64,000 nucleotides of DNA, from contig JACZZP010000011.1 in the NCBI GenBank assembly GCA_015183035.1, positions 2,232,001-2,296,000 of the forward strand. The letters run 5' to 3'. This DNA comes from Meloidogyne chitwoodi. Lineage: Eukaryota; Nematoda; Chromadorea; Rhabditida; Meloidogynidae. Within the stretch, counting starts at the first letter, position 1; the number at the start of each line of letters is the position of its first letter. A model generated the notes under the pieces. It was given only the letters and a program-made list of their open reading frames with translations, was not told where the DNA came from and ran no database searches. The translations under genes were made by a program, and so were the position numbers. This document shows, one piece after another, positions 21,740 through 33,215 of this stretch.

Positions 21740-24700
21740 TTAAATAAACTTTGATGAGTAAAAATAATTTCTTTGTAAATTTGTGTTTTTATTTATTTTT
21801 CTCTGACGAAACCAATTAATTATTATTGTAGCAAAAACAGCTCCAGACAATATTAATAAATTTGCTGCAGAAAATAAAATTATAAAAGGTTCAAATATAC
21901 AAGCATTTTCTTCTTCAATATTATTGCCTTAACAAAACTTAAGTTTATTTTTTTAATATACCCTTTAGATCAACTCCCTTTTTGGTCAAAGGTGTTTATT
22001 TTCAGGTTTGATCTATTTTCTTTATTTTTTAATTTTTATTAATAATTTAAATTAAAATATATATTACCATAATTTTGTGAGGAACTAGTAAATTCATTAT
22101 TTATGATTTTATCAATAGAATTAACGTCTTCTACTAATTTATTTTCAAATTTATCTTCAACAATCAAATAATCTTTTTCTATATTTTCATTATTTATAAT
22201 ATCATTATCAATTTCCTTCATTACCAAAACTCTAATTCGTTTATCTACAAATATTTTATTTTCTTCATTTATTTTATCATGTCCTTGTTCCAATGCCATT
22301 CGTTCTAGACGAGAGTGAGAGTTTATATTAAAATTATTTAAAAATTCAGTTGAATTAAAATTATTTTCCTCGTTAAGGGTGGACTCTTCAATATTATCGC
22401 TGCTACATTTTTCAAACTAAAATTAATTTTATTTTTTTATAAATAATTAAATTTAAAATTAATAAGTTAGGATAAATTAAAATAATATTGTTTATTTAAT
22501 TTTTTACCTTACAATGCGATTGGCATATAATTACTGAACAAATTCTTAATTAATTAATAAAGTAATATTATCGTTATAATTAATTTCTTACATATCCAAT
22601 TCACTTCCTCCATCTATTCTGAATGCTGTTAATGATGCTTCTAAATGATTATCCACTCTACGCATATTTCCCATAATTTGAGGGTATATTGAACAGCCAT
22701 TTGAATCGAGTAATTGAATTGAAAGACTAGAATCTTGTTCTGAGAACACTAAACTATTAGGTAATACTCTAGTTGCATTGCACTCAGAAACTCGAAAATT
22801 GTTTGTTGCAATTCTGTCACTCTCTACAACCGCTAATAACTTTTCTCCTATAAAAACATTATTAATAGGCTTCCCATTTCTAAGAATTTTAAGTTTGATT
22901 CGAGTATCATCATTATTTTTTAAATGTTCTATGTTTTGTTCATCTTTAAGTTTCTTAAATGTTTGAGTTTGTGATATATCCAATTCTGAAGATGTTGCTA
23001 CACTAGAAATATAATTTTAAAGTTCTCAAGTTTATTTAAAGTTTTATTGTTTTTCAAGTTTTATGCATCATTTTTTTAAGTTTGAGATTTTTAAGTTTTT
23101 CTTTTTAAGTTTAGTTAATTTTATACAACTTTTTTTAGTTTTTAAGTTTAAGGTTTTTAAGTTTGTAAGTTTCAAGTTTACAAACTTAATATAATTTTTA
23201 TATATTTACTTTGTTGTTGTAACATTTCCTTCCGGAATAGATATTCCATTTATATAACGACAAGTAATATAATAAAATAAATCATTTTTTGTAGTTATTT
23301 CAGGCGGAGTTCCTTCCCCTATACTATTTGAAAGTACTAATAATACACTCATTTGATTATTCTTAAATTTAAATTTTTTAATTTAATAAATTAAATGTAC
23401 ATTTTCTTGAGCATTGCACCAATTTCTGATAAAATTATCTCCTTTTCTAGGCTTATTTACAAAGAAAAAAAATTCTTTTGAATTTTTAATGTTAAGAAAG
23501 CAATGAGCTAAACGATCTGCTGCATAAACTTTTCCTGTATAACTCTAAAAAATTTAAAATATTTTTTAAAAATTTTAAAACAAAATTACAATAGAAGGAT
23601 CAATTAATTTAAAAGTAACGTTAGCCCCTTGTGAATCACAAAATACAGAAACATGTACTTGATGTGAATAAATACAATTATTATTAGTTATTTTTAAGTT
23701 TGTAAAAGTTGTTTCAATTGGTGTTTCTTTTGTTGGATAAGTTGTAAACTTAAAATTAAAATAATAATAATAAATTTATAAATAAGTTTACTAAATTTTC
23801 TGTATTTTCATTTAAAAAAATATTATTATTTGTTGAAGTGGATATTTTTATTAAATTTTCCATTGTTGTTGTTGATTTATCTTCTTGAATAGTTTCTAAA
23901 TTTATTGGAATATTAGTTGCTAAAGTTGATTTAATTTCATTTAACAAAGTTGGAAAGGTAATTTGCGTGGTTTCCTCAATATCAATGCATTCCTGTATTC
24001 CCTAAATTTAATTAAACAAAATTTTGAAAAAATATTAAATTTAATATTCCAAAAACATTAAAATATATCCAAATTTTAATATTTCTAAAAATTTATTTTT
24101 ACCGAATTTGGCAAAAATGAACATTTGATTTTATTAGTAGACTTAGATGGTATTATTGTTGTCTTTAAATTTTTATTTTCTTCAAATTTTTCTATTTTTA
24201 ACTCATTTTCAGTTTTATTTCCTTCCTTATTTATTTCTTTATTTTTAAAAATTTTTTCAATATTTTCACGATGACATGCCAATTCATAATAATCTACTCC
24301 TTGTATTAAAACTGCAAGAGTTTTATTGTTTTCACTTCTATTAAAAGGTAAAATTTGACAAATTGAAGATGTTAATGATGAAGAAATATTTTTAATATTT
24401 TTTTCATTAATTAATTCAATGCCAAAACGATAATTAATGCTAAGGCAATTTTCTTCTAAAATACAGACATCTAAACAATCCTCTACTTCAATACCGGCAA
24501 TTTCTAAAAAATATTTTATTGTTTTTTAATATTTTTATTTATTCTAATTTGGTCTCAAATTTTTTAAAATTTAAAAAAATAAAAATTAAAACAAAAAACA
24601 TTTTTATAAAGAGAGCAGCCGCGGTAATCACCTAGAGGCAAAAATTAGCTTTGAAATGTAAAGAGAAAGACAACCTACTCTGCGCTCTCTGCCCTAGTCT

Positions 24701-26696
24701 AGTATAACTACCTTACTTTCGTTATTTATTTATAACTTTTTTTTAAATTTAGATAAAAATATGATCTAAAATTTAAAAAATAGAACATAAAATTAGGTTT
24801 ATTAAAAAAATTAAAGTTTACAAAAAAGGGATAATTTTGGTATTTTTTAATTTTTTTCTGAGCCTGCGCCGCTCTTAAAATTAAAAAAAATTACAATTAA
24901 TTTATTTTAATCTCTTTAGAAAATACCTTTAATATCCTCAATATGTTCACTTCTCAATTCCATATTTGTCACTTTTTCAAAAACATGTTCTTCTAAACAA
25001 TCTAACATTGTTAAATTATTTGGAGGGTCTGGAAGACAGATTGGTTCAAATAAATAATTTTCATCTTTAGGTAAAGGTTCAATTGATATTTTTTCCATTA
25101 GATGGATACATTCCCCTATAGAATGGCGGTATTGAACAGACTGGCAAAGAGAAAAAGGAGACTCTAGGCATTTTGTAAGGCAATCCGTAAGTAACATTTT
25201 ATGCCCAACAACAACTCCAAAAGAAGGTATTTCAGCATCTTTAATTAAAATAAATGCTAAATGTCGATTTCCACAACGATTTGAACTTTGATTAATTTTA
25301 CAAATATTTTCATAATGATCTATATCAACACTTGATTTTAATTTTTGAATAAATGGTAGTTTTGTGCCCAGAGTTGAGTAGCTTGTATAGGCGAATAAAT
25401 GGCAATTTCTAATATTTTAAAAAATTTAAATATTGTTTAAATATTCTTAAAATATTTTTAAATATTTTGGTCATTTTTAAAAATAATAAAATATTTTTTA
25501 AAATAAAAACTAACCCGTTTTTTGTATCAAAATCTACAGAACGGCACCTTTAATATATTTTTTTAATTTTATTATATATTTAAATTAAATTTTTATTTTA
25601 AAAAATAGTAAAGTCCTTTTACTAATTTTAACCCCAAGTTACGAATTTTTTAATTTAAAAATTTGAATTCTACCTTTTATCTAACAAGCATTCTTCTAAA
25701 CAATATTTTCTGTCTTCCATAAGTTCTATTATTTTTATTTTTTCAATATTCTCAGAAAATGCATTGTGGGGGTATACCTTTAAATTATAATTTTTTAATT
25801 TAAAATAAAAAAAATTGTAAAAAAATTTTTTTGCCTCAAAAGTATAAGGTAAACGTTCATCACAGAGTAGAGTATCAACATTTGTCAATCCAGGCAAATC
25901 ATAAAATTAAAAAATAAATTTTTATAAAATGAAAATTAATTAATAAAATTGAGGCAACTTGTTAAATCAAAATTAATTAATTTAATATTTAAATAATTAA
26001 TCTATTCTTCTTAAAAATGACCTTAATCACACCTCCATCAAAGGTGTGAATATTACCTTAAAATATTCACATTTAGAGGAATTTATTTAATTATCTATGA
26101 TGTAAAGAAAAATAAATAACCCTATTTATTTAAATATTTAATTACTAAAGTTGAATTTTTAGTAGAAAGACAAATTCTTTCAAAATAATTTCTTTTAATA
26201 TTTCTTCCTTCATTTTTCCCAGAAGTATTAGTTTTAATAATATTTGATTGCTTAATTTCAATTTTTTGATTTATTAAAGGTTTTTTTTCTAATATTTCCG
26301 CCTTATTTTCATCAAAAAATTCACAAATATTTTCTTTTTTTAAATTAAATTGTTCTTCTTTCCCATTTAATTTATTTGTTATATAGCTAGTAAATCCATG
26401 ACAAATAAATTTATTTTGACCGAAATTATTTATATTTTCTAAACAAAAATTTGCGCATGCCTTAAAAAATTTAAAAAATTAATTTTAATTAAAAATGTTT
26501 TTACTTCAATAGAATCCATTCTTTTAATAAAATTTGCTTTAATTTTTATATTTATTTCTTCATTAATGTATAATCTTTGATGTCGGAGAAATGTAGATAT
26601 TTCTCCATTATTTGAACATTGATGTGCTTTACCATAGTTATTTAGAAAACTTATCATAAATAATATAAAATTACAATATTGTAAATGTAAAATCAT
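21740..26696 (-). CDS. Multi-PAN / zona-pellucida domain transmembrane protein
   Basis: The start at 26696 gives a signal peptide (MILHLQYCNFILFMISFL). Exons down to about 24085 encode Cys-rich PAN/Apple modules. About four are suggested by clusters such as ACANFCLE, YCLEECLLDKRC, LLTDCLTKCLESPFSLC and VEDCLDVCILEENC. A Thr/Asn/Lys-rich linker follows. A ZP domain (about 23700-22500) includes VHVSVFCDSQGANVTF, NCNA-type cysteines, SLTAFRIDGGSELD and CQSHCK. The last exon (about 21928-21740) gives a transmembrane helix (IILFSAANLLILSGAVFA) and a basic tail. This order resembles nematode NOAH/insect NompA apical extracellular-matrix proteins, but orthology is not certain. It should be secreted to the apical surface of epidermis or sensory support cells. 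It sits near the axis of the mirror-image F-box/zinc-finger cluster. Confidence 0.72.
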
Positions 26697-27201
26697 CTTT
26701 GTAATATTAAAAAGTTTTAATAAAGAAAGTTTTAATTGTAAAAAAGTTTTAATTGTAAATTGTAAGAAAAAGTTTTAATTGTAAAAAATTATATAAACTT
26801 GATTGTAATTTAAAACATTTTATTTATAATGTTTAATCGTAATAAAGCAACATTTTCATTCACAACAGTTTAAAAGAACGTTGTGATAGCAACTAATAAA
26901 AAAATGTTTTACAATATTAAAAGGATTTGCTAAACTAATAATATGTTATTTAAAAACACTTAATAAATAACACTTGATTTATTCTTTTTAATATCTAATA
27001 AAAGATTTCTTTTTTTAAATCATTTAGTAATCGACAATTTTTGTTTTTATTAAGCTTTTTATTATTTTATTGTATTATTTATATTAAACACACTTGTCTT
27101 TTTTTTCTTCCAAATAAAAACCAATTGAGTGAATATCTAAAATTTAATTAATTTTTGAAAAAAATAGAAAAAATAAATATTTTTGTCTATGTAAATAGTT
27201 G

Positions 27202-27572
27202 GGTTCTTTCCCGTTCTGCGCCACCCCCCATTTCGGTGCCAAAATTTTGAGTGCCAACTAATACTTTTAATTCATTAATATTTGAATTATAATCCTTATT
27301 TTTGTTGTATTTTTTTGATGATCGCTGGTCAATAAACAAGTATATAAAACAAATTAATGTAATAAAAATTAAAATATATAAAATTAAAAAATAATCAAAT
27401 TAAAATGCCCTATAATTACGACACACTAATGGTAGAATGTCCTGATGAAGCAAATTCTGCAAAGTTTTTTCAAAACTGCGGTTTGCTTATTAATAAATTT
27501 TATATAAAAGTATTAGTTGGCACTCAAAATTTTGGCACCGAAATGGGGGGTGGCGCAGAACGGAAAAGAACC
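27202..27572 (+). mobile_element. Merlin-like transposon, internally deleted copy 2
   Basis: Perfect 8-bp target duplication aatagttg (27194-27201 and 27573-27580). The ends begin ggttctttcccgttctgcgc, diverged from the copies at 20753 and 34719, but the subterminal ttcggtgccaaaatttt is shared. It keeps the transposase start MPYNYDTLMVECPDEANSA and FFQNCGLL, then runs into the right end. It is inserted in the shared promoter block of F-box copy 3. Confidence 0.82.
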
Positions 27573-27761
27573 AATAGTTGATATTTTGGAACTTATAAAT
27601 ATGGCGGGGAGGGGAATGGGACGGACATTTTTATTTTATTTCCCCCCAATAACCAACTACATATTCTATTGATTTCCAACATGTATAGACCAGTATATGT
27701 AAGAATAGTTCCTTCCCATTTATGACCTAAAATTTTCAAATTTCAAAAAATATTTTAAAAA
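27573..27761 (+). promoter_or_regulatory. Shared promoter-side block of F-box copy 3
   Basis: Contains ggcggggaggggaa and ctattgatttccaacatgta, the same block seen in inverted orientation before copies 1 and 2. The Merlin-like element interrupts its distal part. Confidence 0.6.
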
Positions 27762-28239
27762 ATGGAACAAAATAATTTAATAATAATAAAATCAACAAAA
27801 AAACAAATAAAATCTATGCCTATTGAATTACTTGTTAATATATTTAAAACAGCTAGTTATATTCCTCTAAATGATTTTAAAATATGGTAAAATTTAAAAT
27901 AAAAATATTTTATTGATATAATATTTTGGAATATTATAAAATTGTTGGAAATCACAAAATTATTAAATAAACATTAAATTTTCTTTAAAAAAAATTTCAA
28001 CTCTAAAATATAAAATTTAATTTAATCATATTCCAAATTTTATTTAAAAAAATAAAACTTTAAATTATTTTTATTTTATTCTTTTTTATATTTATATTAG
28101 TCAAGAAATATGCTACGGCTTGAATGAAAAAATTGAAAATGATCAACTTAAAAAATATTGGCATAAATTTGCTAAAAATATTTTATCCTCTTCTGGAATA
28201 GTTTACTTTTTTGTTGGAGATAATTTTAAAAAAATGAAG
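27762..28239 (+). CDS. F-box protein, cluster copy 3
   Basis: Exon 1 (27762-27886) encodes MEQNNLIII and the F-box core MPIELLVNIFKTASYIPL. Exon 2 (28101-28239) joins in phase 2. It starts differently from the other copies (QEICYGLNEKIENDQL) before the common KKYWHKFAKNIL and DNFKKMK, and ends at the phase-0 donor. The different exon start suggests a shifted acceptor or replaced sequence. The frame is open. It is the first plus-strand unit of the mirror-image cluster. Confidence 0.62.
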
Positions 28240-28593
28240 GTAAAATTAATTTTAAATTTTACTAAAAATATTAAATTAATATATGTATTACTTATTAAAA
28301 TTTAATAAAAATGTGTTAAAATTTTAAAAATCATTATAAATTATTAAGAAATTATATCCAATTTAAAAAAAAAATAAATTAATTATCATCCTTGTTAAGG
28401 AAAATGTTTTTTTTTTTAAATTAATTTAAGTAGTTTAAATGTGTAATTTCTATGAGTATAGGTATTTTATTTTTTTAATAATAAAAATAATTATTAAAAT
28501 TTATATGTCAATATTAATTTTTTTCTTTACCTTTTTGATACTAAATTTATTGAAAAACGAGAAAAAAAATTATACAAAATTTTAAAACATTTT

Positions 28594-28881
28594 TGTACTT
28601 TCTTATAATTATTTTGAATATTCAACCACCACTTTTTGACTCATATCTCTCAACATTTTCATCCGAGACTCAAGTGACTCCCAGACTTTTTGTAGCTGAC
28701 ATTCGTGGCTACAAATGCCTCAACTAAGATAAAACCCCCAACTTAATTTTTACACTCAAAAATTAAATTTAAATCTTCAATCGACCATTTCAGTGCCACG
28801 CTCAAACTCGGCACAAAAATGACCCATCTCATTGAACACCCCATATTTGTACTTTTTATAATTATTTTGAATATTCAAAAT
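28594..28881. repeat. ~33-bp direct repeat flanking a 220-bp block
   Basis: The word ttgtacttt(c)ttataattattttgaatattcaa occurs at about 28594 and again at about 28849 in the same orientation. The block between is less AT-rich and has no open frame or inverted ends. It may be an unclassified insertion or a tandem duplication with a filled centre. Confidence 0.4.
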
Positions 28882-29067
28882 ACATGTAGGGGTACTCCAA
28901 AAAATAAATTTAATATACATAAGAGTTTAACAACATAAATATGTAGGTATTTCCACAAAATTTTCTAAAATTTTGTTGTTTTTTTAATTACTTCTCTCCC
29001 CTCGTTTTTTTATATTTATTTATTTTAAATCAATGAAGATGGACACCATTTTCTCCTAAAAATAAAC

Positions 29068-29264
29068 GGGTCCACCCCTGAATATCACCACCCTGAATAT
29101 CACTTTAGCCAATTGGTCCAATTGCCAATTCGGTCAAATCTCTTAAAACAGTTGGTACCATTCAAACTTGGACCTACAAGAAGTGTTTTATTAGTTGACC
29201 GAATTGGCAATTGGACCACTTGGCTAAAGAGATATTCAGGGTGGTGATATTCAGGGTTGATCCC
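29068..29264. mobile_element. MITE of gggtccacccctga family with 8-bp TSD
   Basis: Flanked by aaataaac at 29060-29067 and 29265-29272 (exact). The ends read gggtccacccctgaatatca and tgatattcagggttgatccc. Inner words ccaattggtccaattgcc and accgaattggcaattgg form inverted repeats. Relatives lie at 30422-30612, 49297-49652 and 53411-53659. Confidence 0.82.
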
Positions 29265-29620
29265 AAATAAACATAAGTATAATATCTTCCCACAAAAGTT
29301 GGGAAAGTTTATTTTTAAATATAATTATTTTTCCTTCTCTTTTCCTGTAAATTTAGTTCTATCAATGATAGAATGAACTTTGCGCCTGTAAAAAAATAAA
29401 CACAAAAATGACCATTTTATTTATTTAAATTACCTATATGGAAATTTTTTGTTTCTCTTTTTTTAATAATCAATCCAAATATTTTCTAAAAACATTTTTT
29501 GACTAAATTAATTTTTTTAATATTTAATTCTTTTTTTATAAAAATATTTAATTAATTTAATTAAAACAATAATTTTTAGTTTTAACTTATTTAACCTTTT
29601 TTTGTATTAAGACAACAATT

Positions 29621-30897
29621 ATGTCTAAACAACAATCAACGTCTAATGTGAGAATTTACTTTTTATATTTTTATTAAAAAAAAATAATTTTTTTTTTTTT
29701 AATTATTTTTTTTTTATTTTCAGACAGAAGGATATAAAAGTTTTGCCAACTCTGACCTAAAAAGTTTTTTCGAAAACTTGACCAAACAAGAAGGGAATGT
29801 GAGAGTTTACTTTTTATATTTTTATTAATTAAAAAATTAAAAAAAATTTTTTTTTATTTCAGACTAAAGGAGCAATTCCACTAAAATTTGACCTAAAAAA
29901 TTTTTTCGAAAAAGTGGCAATTCAAGTAGAGAAAAATGGAAACAACATGGAGAGTATTGAAAAAGAAACGGTTGAGAACAAAAAAGTCCCAGAGTGTGAT
30001 GGTTGCAAAAAATTATTAGGCATTTTGGTTGAAGAGTTGACTGATAATAACAAATTGCTCGAAGAGATAAAGGCACCTTTAGCAGAATTCTTTGAAAATA
30101 AAAATACTCAGGAAGAAGAAGAGACCACATCCTCTGTTGTTTTGGGTATTTTTTATTATTTGTATAAATAAAAAATTAAAATTTTTTTACAAATTACTCT
30201 TTACCTAATCCATCCCGAGGGGTCGGTTTGAGTCTATCTCCAAGTTTTTTGTTTTCAATGATTTTTTTTTAGTTTGGTCAGTCCAGTCCGAGAGAACTTT
30301 TTTATTATGATTACCCAATATTTATTTTTTCTGACTGAATAATTGACTGAAAAGGTCAGAGCTATTTGAGTCTGGACTCATTATTTTGTTCTCAGGCTTA
30401 ACTAAAACAAAAAGTTAAACTGGTCCACCCCTAAACATCAAAACCTATTCATCAATGAACCAAATGGTCCAATTGCCAATTCGGTCAGACCTCTTTAAAC
30501 TGTTGTTCGTCACACAAACTTGAATCTATTGGGGGCGTTTTATTACATTTCTGAAAAAAGTGTATTACCAATTGGCAAATTTGATGAATAGGGTTTCGAT
30601 GTATTGGGTTGACACTGTCAAAATATATTAAAATAAAATTGTTTTAAATTACAAAAATAAATATTGTTTTAATTTATTAATCAAATTTAGGTAAACGACC
30701 ACATAAACAACAAACAACTAGTTTTGCTGTTTATCCTGTTCAGAAGAAATCTAAAAAATATTGTGAACCCTGTAAAAGAGAGATTGGTCTCCATTTTTCG
30801 ATAAACATTTAGTGGATGTTGATCATCTGGAAAATCAGAAAGTGTTTGATTCTGAAAAGGCGGAGGCTGCTTCTTCTTTAACTGGTCAGAATAAATG
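29621..30897 (+). pseudogene. C2H2 zinc-finger family copy C, frameshifted in the finger
   Basis: Exon 1 starts at 29621 (MSKQQSTSN). Exons 2 (about 29724-29799) and 3 (about 29863-30145) each begin with related sequence (SDLKSFFENLTKQ versus FDLKNFFEKVAIQ). The introns before them begin almost identically, so an exon plus intron was tandemly duplicated. Exon 3 continues into an acidic/coiled region (CDGCKKLLGILVEEL, EEEETTSSVVLG). The last exon opens GKRPHKQQ and reaches YCEPCKREIGLHF, then meets TAG. Shifting frame by one base restores FDKHLVDVDHLENQK, that is, the missing His pair, and an open frame to 30897. A one-base indel has therefore broken the finger. Layout and phases match copies A, B and D. 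Confidence 0.68.
30422..30612. mobile_element. MITE of gggtccacccctga family (copy in zinc-finger C intron)
   Basis: Shares ggtccacccctaaacatcaa and ccaattgccaattcggtca with 29068-29264. It is diverged and I see no clean target duplication. It lies in the last intron of copy C. Confidence 0.6.
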
Positions 30898-30959
30898 AGA
30901 GAATAATTTTTGTTGGTTTAAATGTGCTTTAAAGAAATTATCTCGTTTTGACTTGTTTC

Positions 30960-31260
30960 TTTTTTTATTTTACTCTTAGACAGTCTCACCAAAAAATAAA
31001 CAATTTTAAAAAAATTATAAAAATGTTCTTTTTTTCTAAAAATTAATTTTTCCCAATTTAATATTATTTTTTTTAATTCAGGTTTTTAAATTAAAAAAAA
31101 AATTGTCTGGATAGAGACTGTCTATTTTAATGTTTGATTTCTTTACTTTGTATATGAGAGATTTTTAAATTACTCTGACACATTTTTTACAAAAATCAAA
31201 ATCTTTTTTTCAATCTCTTTTTTCAATCTGTTTTACAAAGTAAAATCATTGTTGCCTTTT
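30960..31260 (+). repeat. 3' flank shared by zinc-finger copies C and D
   Basis: Sequence after copy C (ttagacagtctcaccaaaaa, then a gtctggatagagactgtcta segment) recurs after copy D at about 34140-34400 in the same order. The duplicated unit therefore extends beyond the coding exons. Confidence 0.6.
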
Positions 31261-31439
31261 CATTAAAAATTTTATAAAAATTATTTTTGATAAAAAATAA
31301 TTTTTTTCTTTTTGCCAATATTTAAGTAGGTAAAAAGTTTTAAATAATTACTACACCCGACCCCAATGTAATCCCGATCCCGCTGAACCCTAATTCTATA
31401 AAATACATGTCTTTTTTTTCTTTCTAAATAAAATATTAA

Positions 31440-31654
31440 AAAAATAAATATTTTTGTCTATGTATATTGTTGATATTTTGGAATTTACTACAGAATGGTG
31501 GGGCGGGGACAGACATTTATTTACTGCCCCCAATACCTCCAACTACTATTGATCTCCAACATAGCGAGTTATAAGACTATACATAATACACATATATTTC
31601 CTAACCATTTATTGACCTAAAAATTTATTAAAATTTTAAAAATTTTTAACAAAA
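31440..31654 (+). promoter_or_regulatory. Shared promoter-side block of F-box copy 4
   Basis: Same block as at 27573-27761 (tttttgtctatgt, ggggcggggacagacattta, tattgatctccaaca), uninterrupted here. It shows the pre-insertion sequence of the copy 3 Merlin site. Confidence 0.58.
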
Positions 31655-32152
31655 ATGGAACAAAAACAAAATAATAATAATAATTTAATAAAACAAATAA
31701 AATCTATGCCTATTGAATTACTTGTTAATATATTTAAAACAGCTAGTTATATTCCTCTAAATGATTTTAAAATATGGTAAAATTAAAAAATAAAAATATT
31801 TTATTAATTTATATTTGGAATAAAATTATTTAATTGTTGGAAATTATTAAATAAAATTTGAATTTTATTTAAAAAAATTTTCAACTAGAAAATATAAAAT
31901 TTAATAATCATATTCTTAAATTTTATTAAAAAAATTCTGTGATTAAAACATTAAAAAATAAAACTTTTAAATTATTTTTATTTTATTCTTTTTTAAAAAT
32001 TATTCAAAAAAATATTTTACAGTTTTAAAAACAAAAAAATGGAAAAAGATGATGAACAATTTAGAAAATATTGGCATAAATTTGCTAAAAATATTTTATC
32101 CTCTTCTGGAATAGTTGACTTTTTTGTTGGAGAAAATTTAAAAAAAATGAAG
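31655..32152 (+). CDS. F-box protein, cluster copy 4
   Basis: Exon 1 (31655-31776) starts MEQKQNNNNNL and carries the F-box core. Exon 2 (32023-32152) encodes KNKKMEKDDEQFRKYWHKFAKNIL through ENLKKMK, ending at a phase-0 GT. The frame is open and both splice junctions match the other copies. The next gene on this strand is zinc-finger copy D, about 1.1 kb downstream. Confidence 0.65.
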
Positions 32153-32412
32153 GTAAGATTAATTTTAAATTTTAATACAAAATATTAAAATAATTACATA
32201 TACTTTATCAAGAATTTAATTTAATAAAGTATATTAACATTTTAAAATCATATTTCATGAGCAGAATATGTATATAAGTATATATAAAATTATTTTCATA
32301 TTTTAACTTTCCATACATATTTAGCTATTTTTTAAATTAACATAAAAAATATGAGTTAAAAAAAAATAAAAATTACATCCTTATTAAGAAAAAATATTTT
32401 TGATATTTCTAT

Positions 32413-32542
32413 CAGAGATGTTTCGAAATTTCGATTTTCGATTTCGAATATTTGGAAAAAGTTTTCGATTTTCGTTTTCGATATTTTTGTAATTTTTTCG
32501 ATTTTCGTGTTTCGATATTTTTTTAGTTTCGAAACATCTCTG
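32413..32542. mobile_element. 130-bp hAT-type MITE, exact 8-bp TSD
   Basis: Ends are cagagatgtttcgaaa and its complement. Target duplication atttctat lies at 32405-32412 and 32543-32550. The interior is repeats of cgattttcg. Confidence 0.9.
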
Positions 32543-32758
32543 ATTTCTATTTATGTAAAAAATAAAAAAATATATTTTAAATTTTATTACGAAACGGGCC
32601 TGCTAAGTGCCTCCAGACATTTACGGACCGATATTTGAGAAAAAAATAAAGAATCGAATAATGCCCATATACTAAAGAACAGCCAATATATTTACCAAAG
32701 TATATTTTTGAGAAATTTTGAAAAATTAAAAGATTTGCAATTTACTTATATTTTGAAT

Positions 32759-32951
32759 TAGAGTTGCTCGAGGTCGAGAACCTCGCCGAGGCCTCGATCA
32801 TTTTCCAACATCAGTCTCGGTTTTTCCGGTCTCGGATTCGGAACCGAGAGTCTCGGCTCCTAAACCTCGGTGGCGAGGACCGAGGAAAACCTCGATTTCC
32901 GCGGTACATCGGTCTTGTTTTTTCCCAAAACCTTGACCTCGAGCAACTCTA
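32759..32951. mobile_element. hAT-like MITE with cctcgg repeats
   Basis: Inverted ends tagagttgctcgagg and cctcgagcaactcta surround GC-rich repeats of cctcgg/ccgagg. No convincing target duplication is visible. The ends resemble those of the element at 35458-36256. Confidence 0.7.
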
Positions 32952-33215
32952 TTTAAATATTAAAATAATCAATGAATGGACTTTTGCATTAAAATAAGAG
33001 TAAACAATTGACCTTTCATCAATTAAGTAAGAAGATATTTGTTTATTTTCTTTTTGTAAATAAATAATCAATTAACATATTCTTTATAAAACATTTTTAA
33101 TTATTTTTTTAATAATTTTCTATTCTCTATATTACCCTAATTTTAATTAAATTAAAATTTCAGTTAACTATATTTATAACCAATTAAAAACTTTCTTTAG
33201 TGTTTAATACAATCA

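Noticed and set aside
24605..24885. Possible inverted-repeat element in an intron of the PAN/ZP gene (agagcagccgcgg ... gcgccgctctt)
   Set aside because: The ends match only partly and no target duplication was found, so I do not call it a transposon.
29864..30130. Minus-strand frame opposite zinc-finger copy C
   Set aside because: Antisense of a well-supported spliced plus-strand exon; no independent support.
32764..32997. Open frame rich in Arg/Leu/Ser over the cctcgg repeats
   Set aside because: Produced by the GC-rich MITE at 32759-32951.
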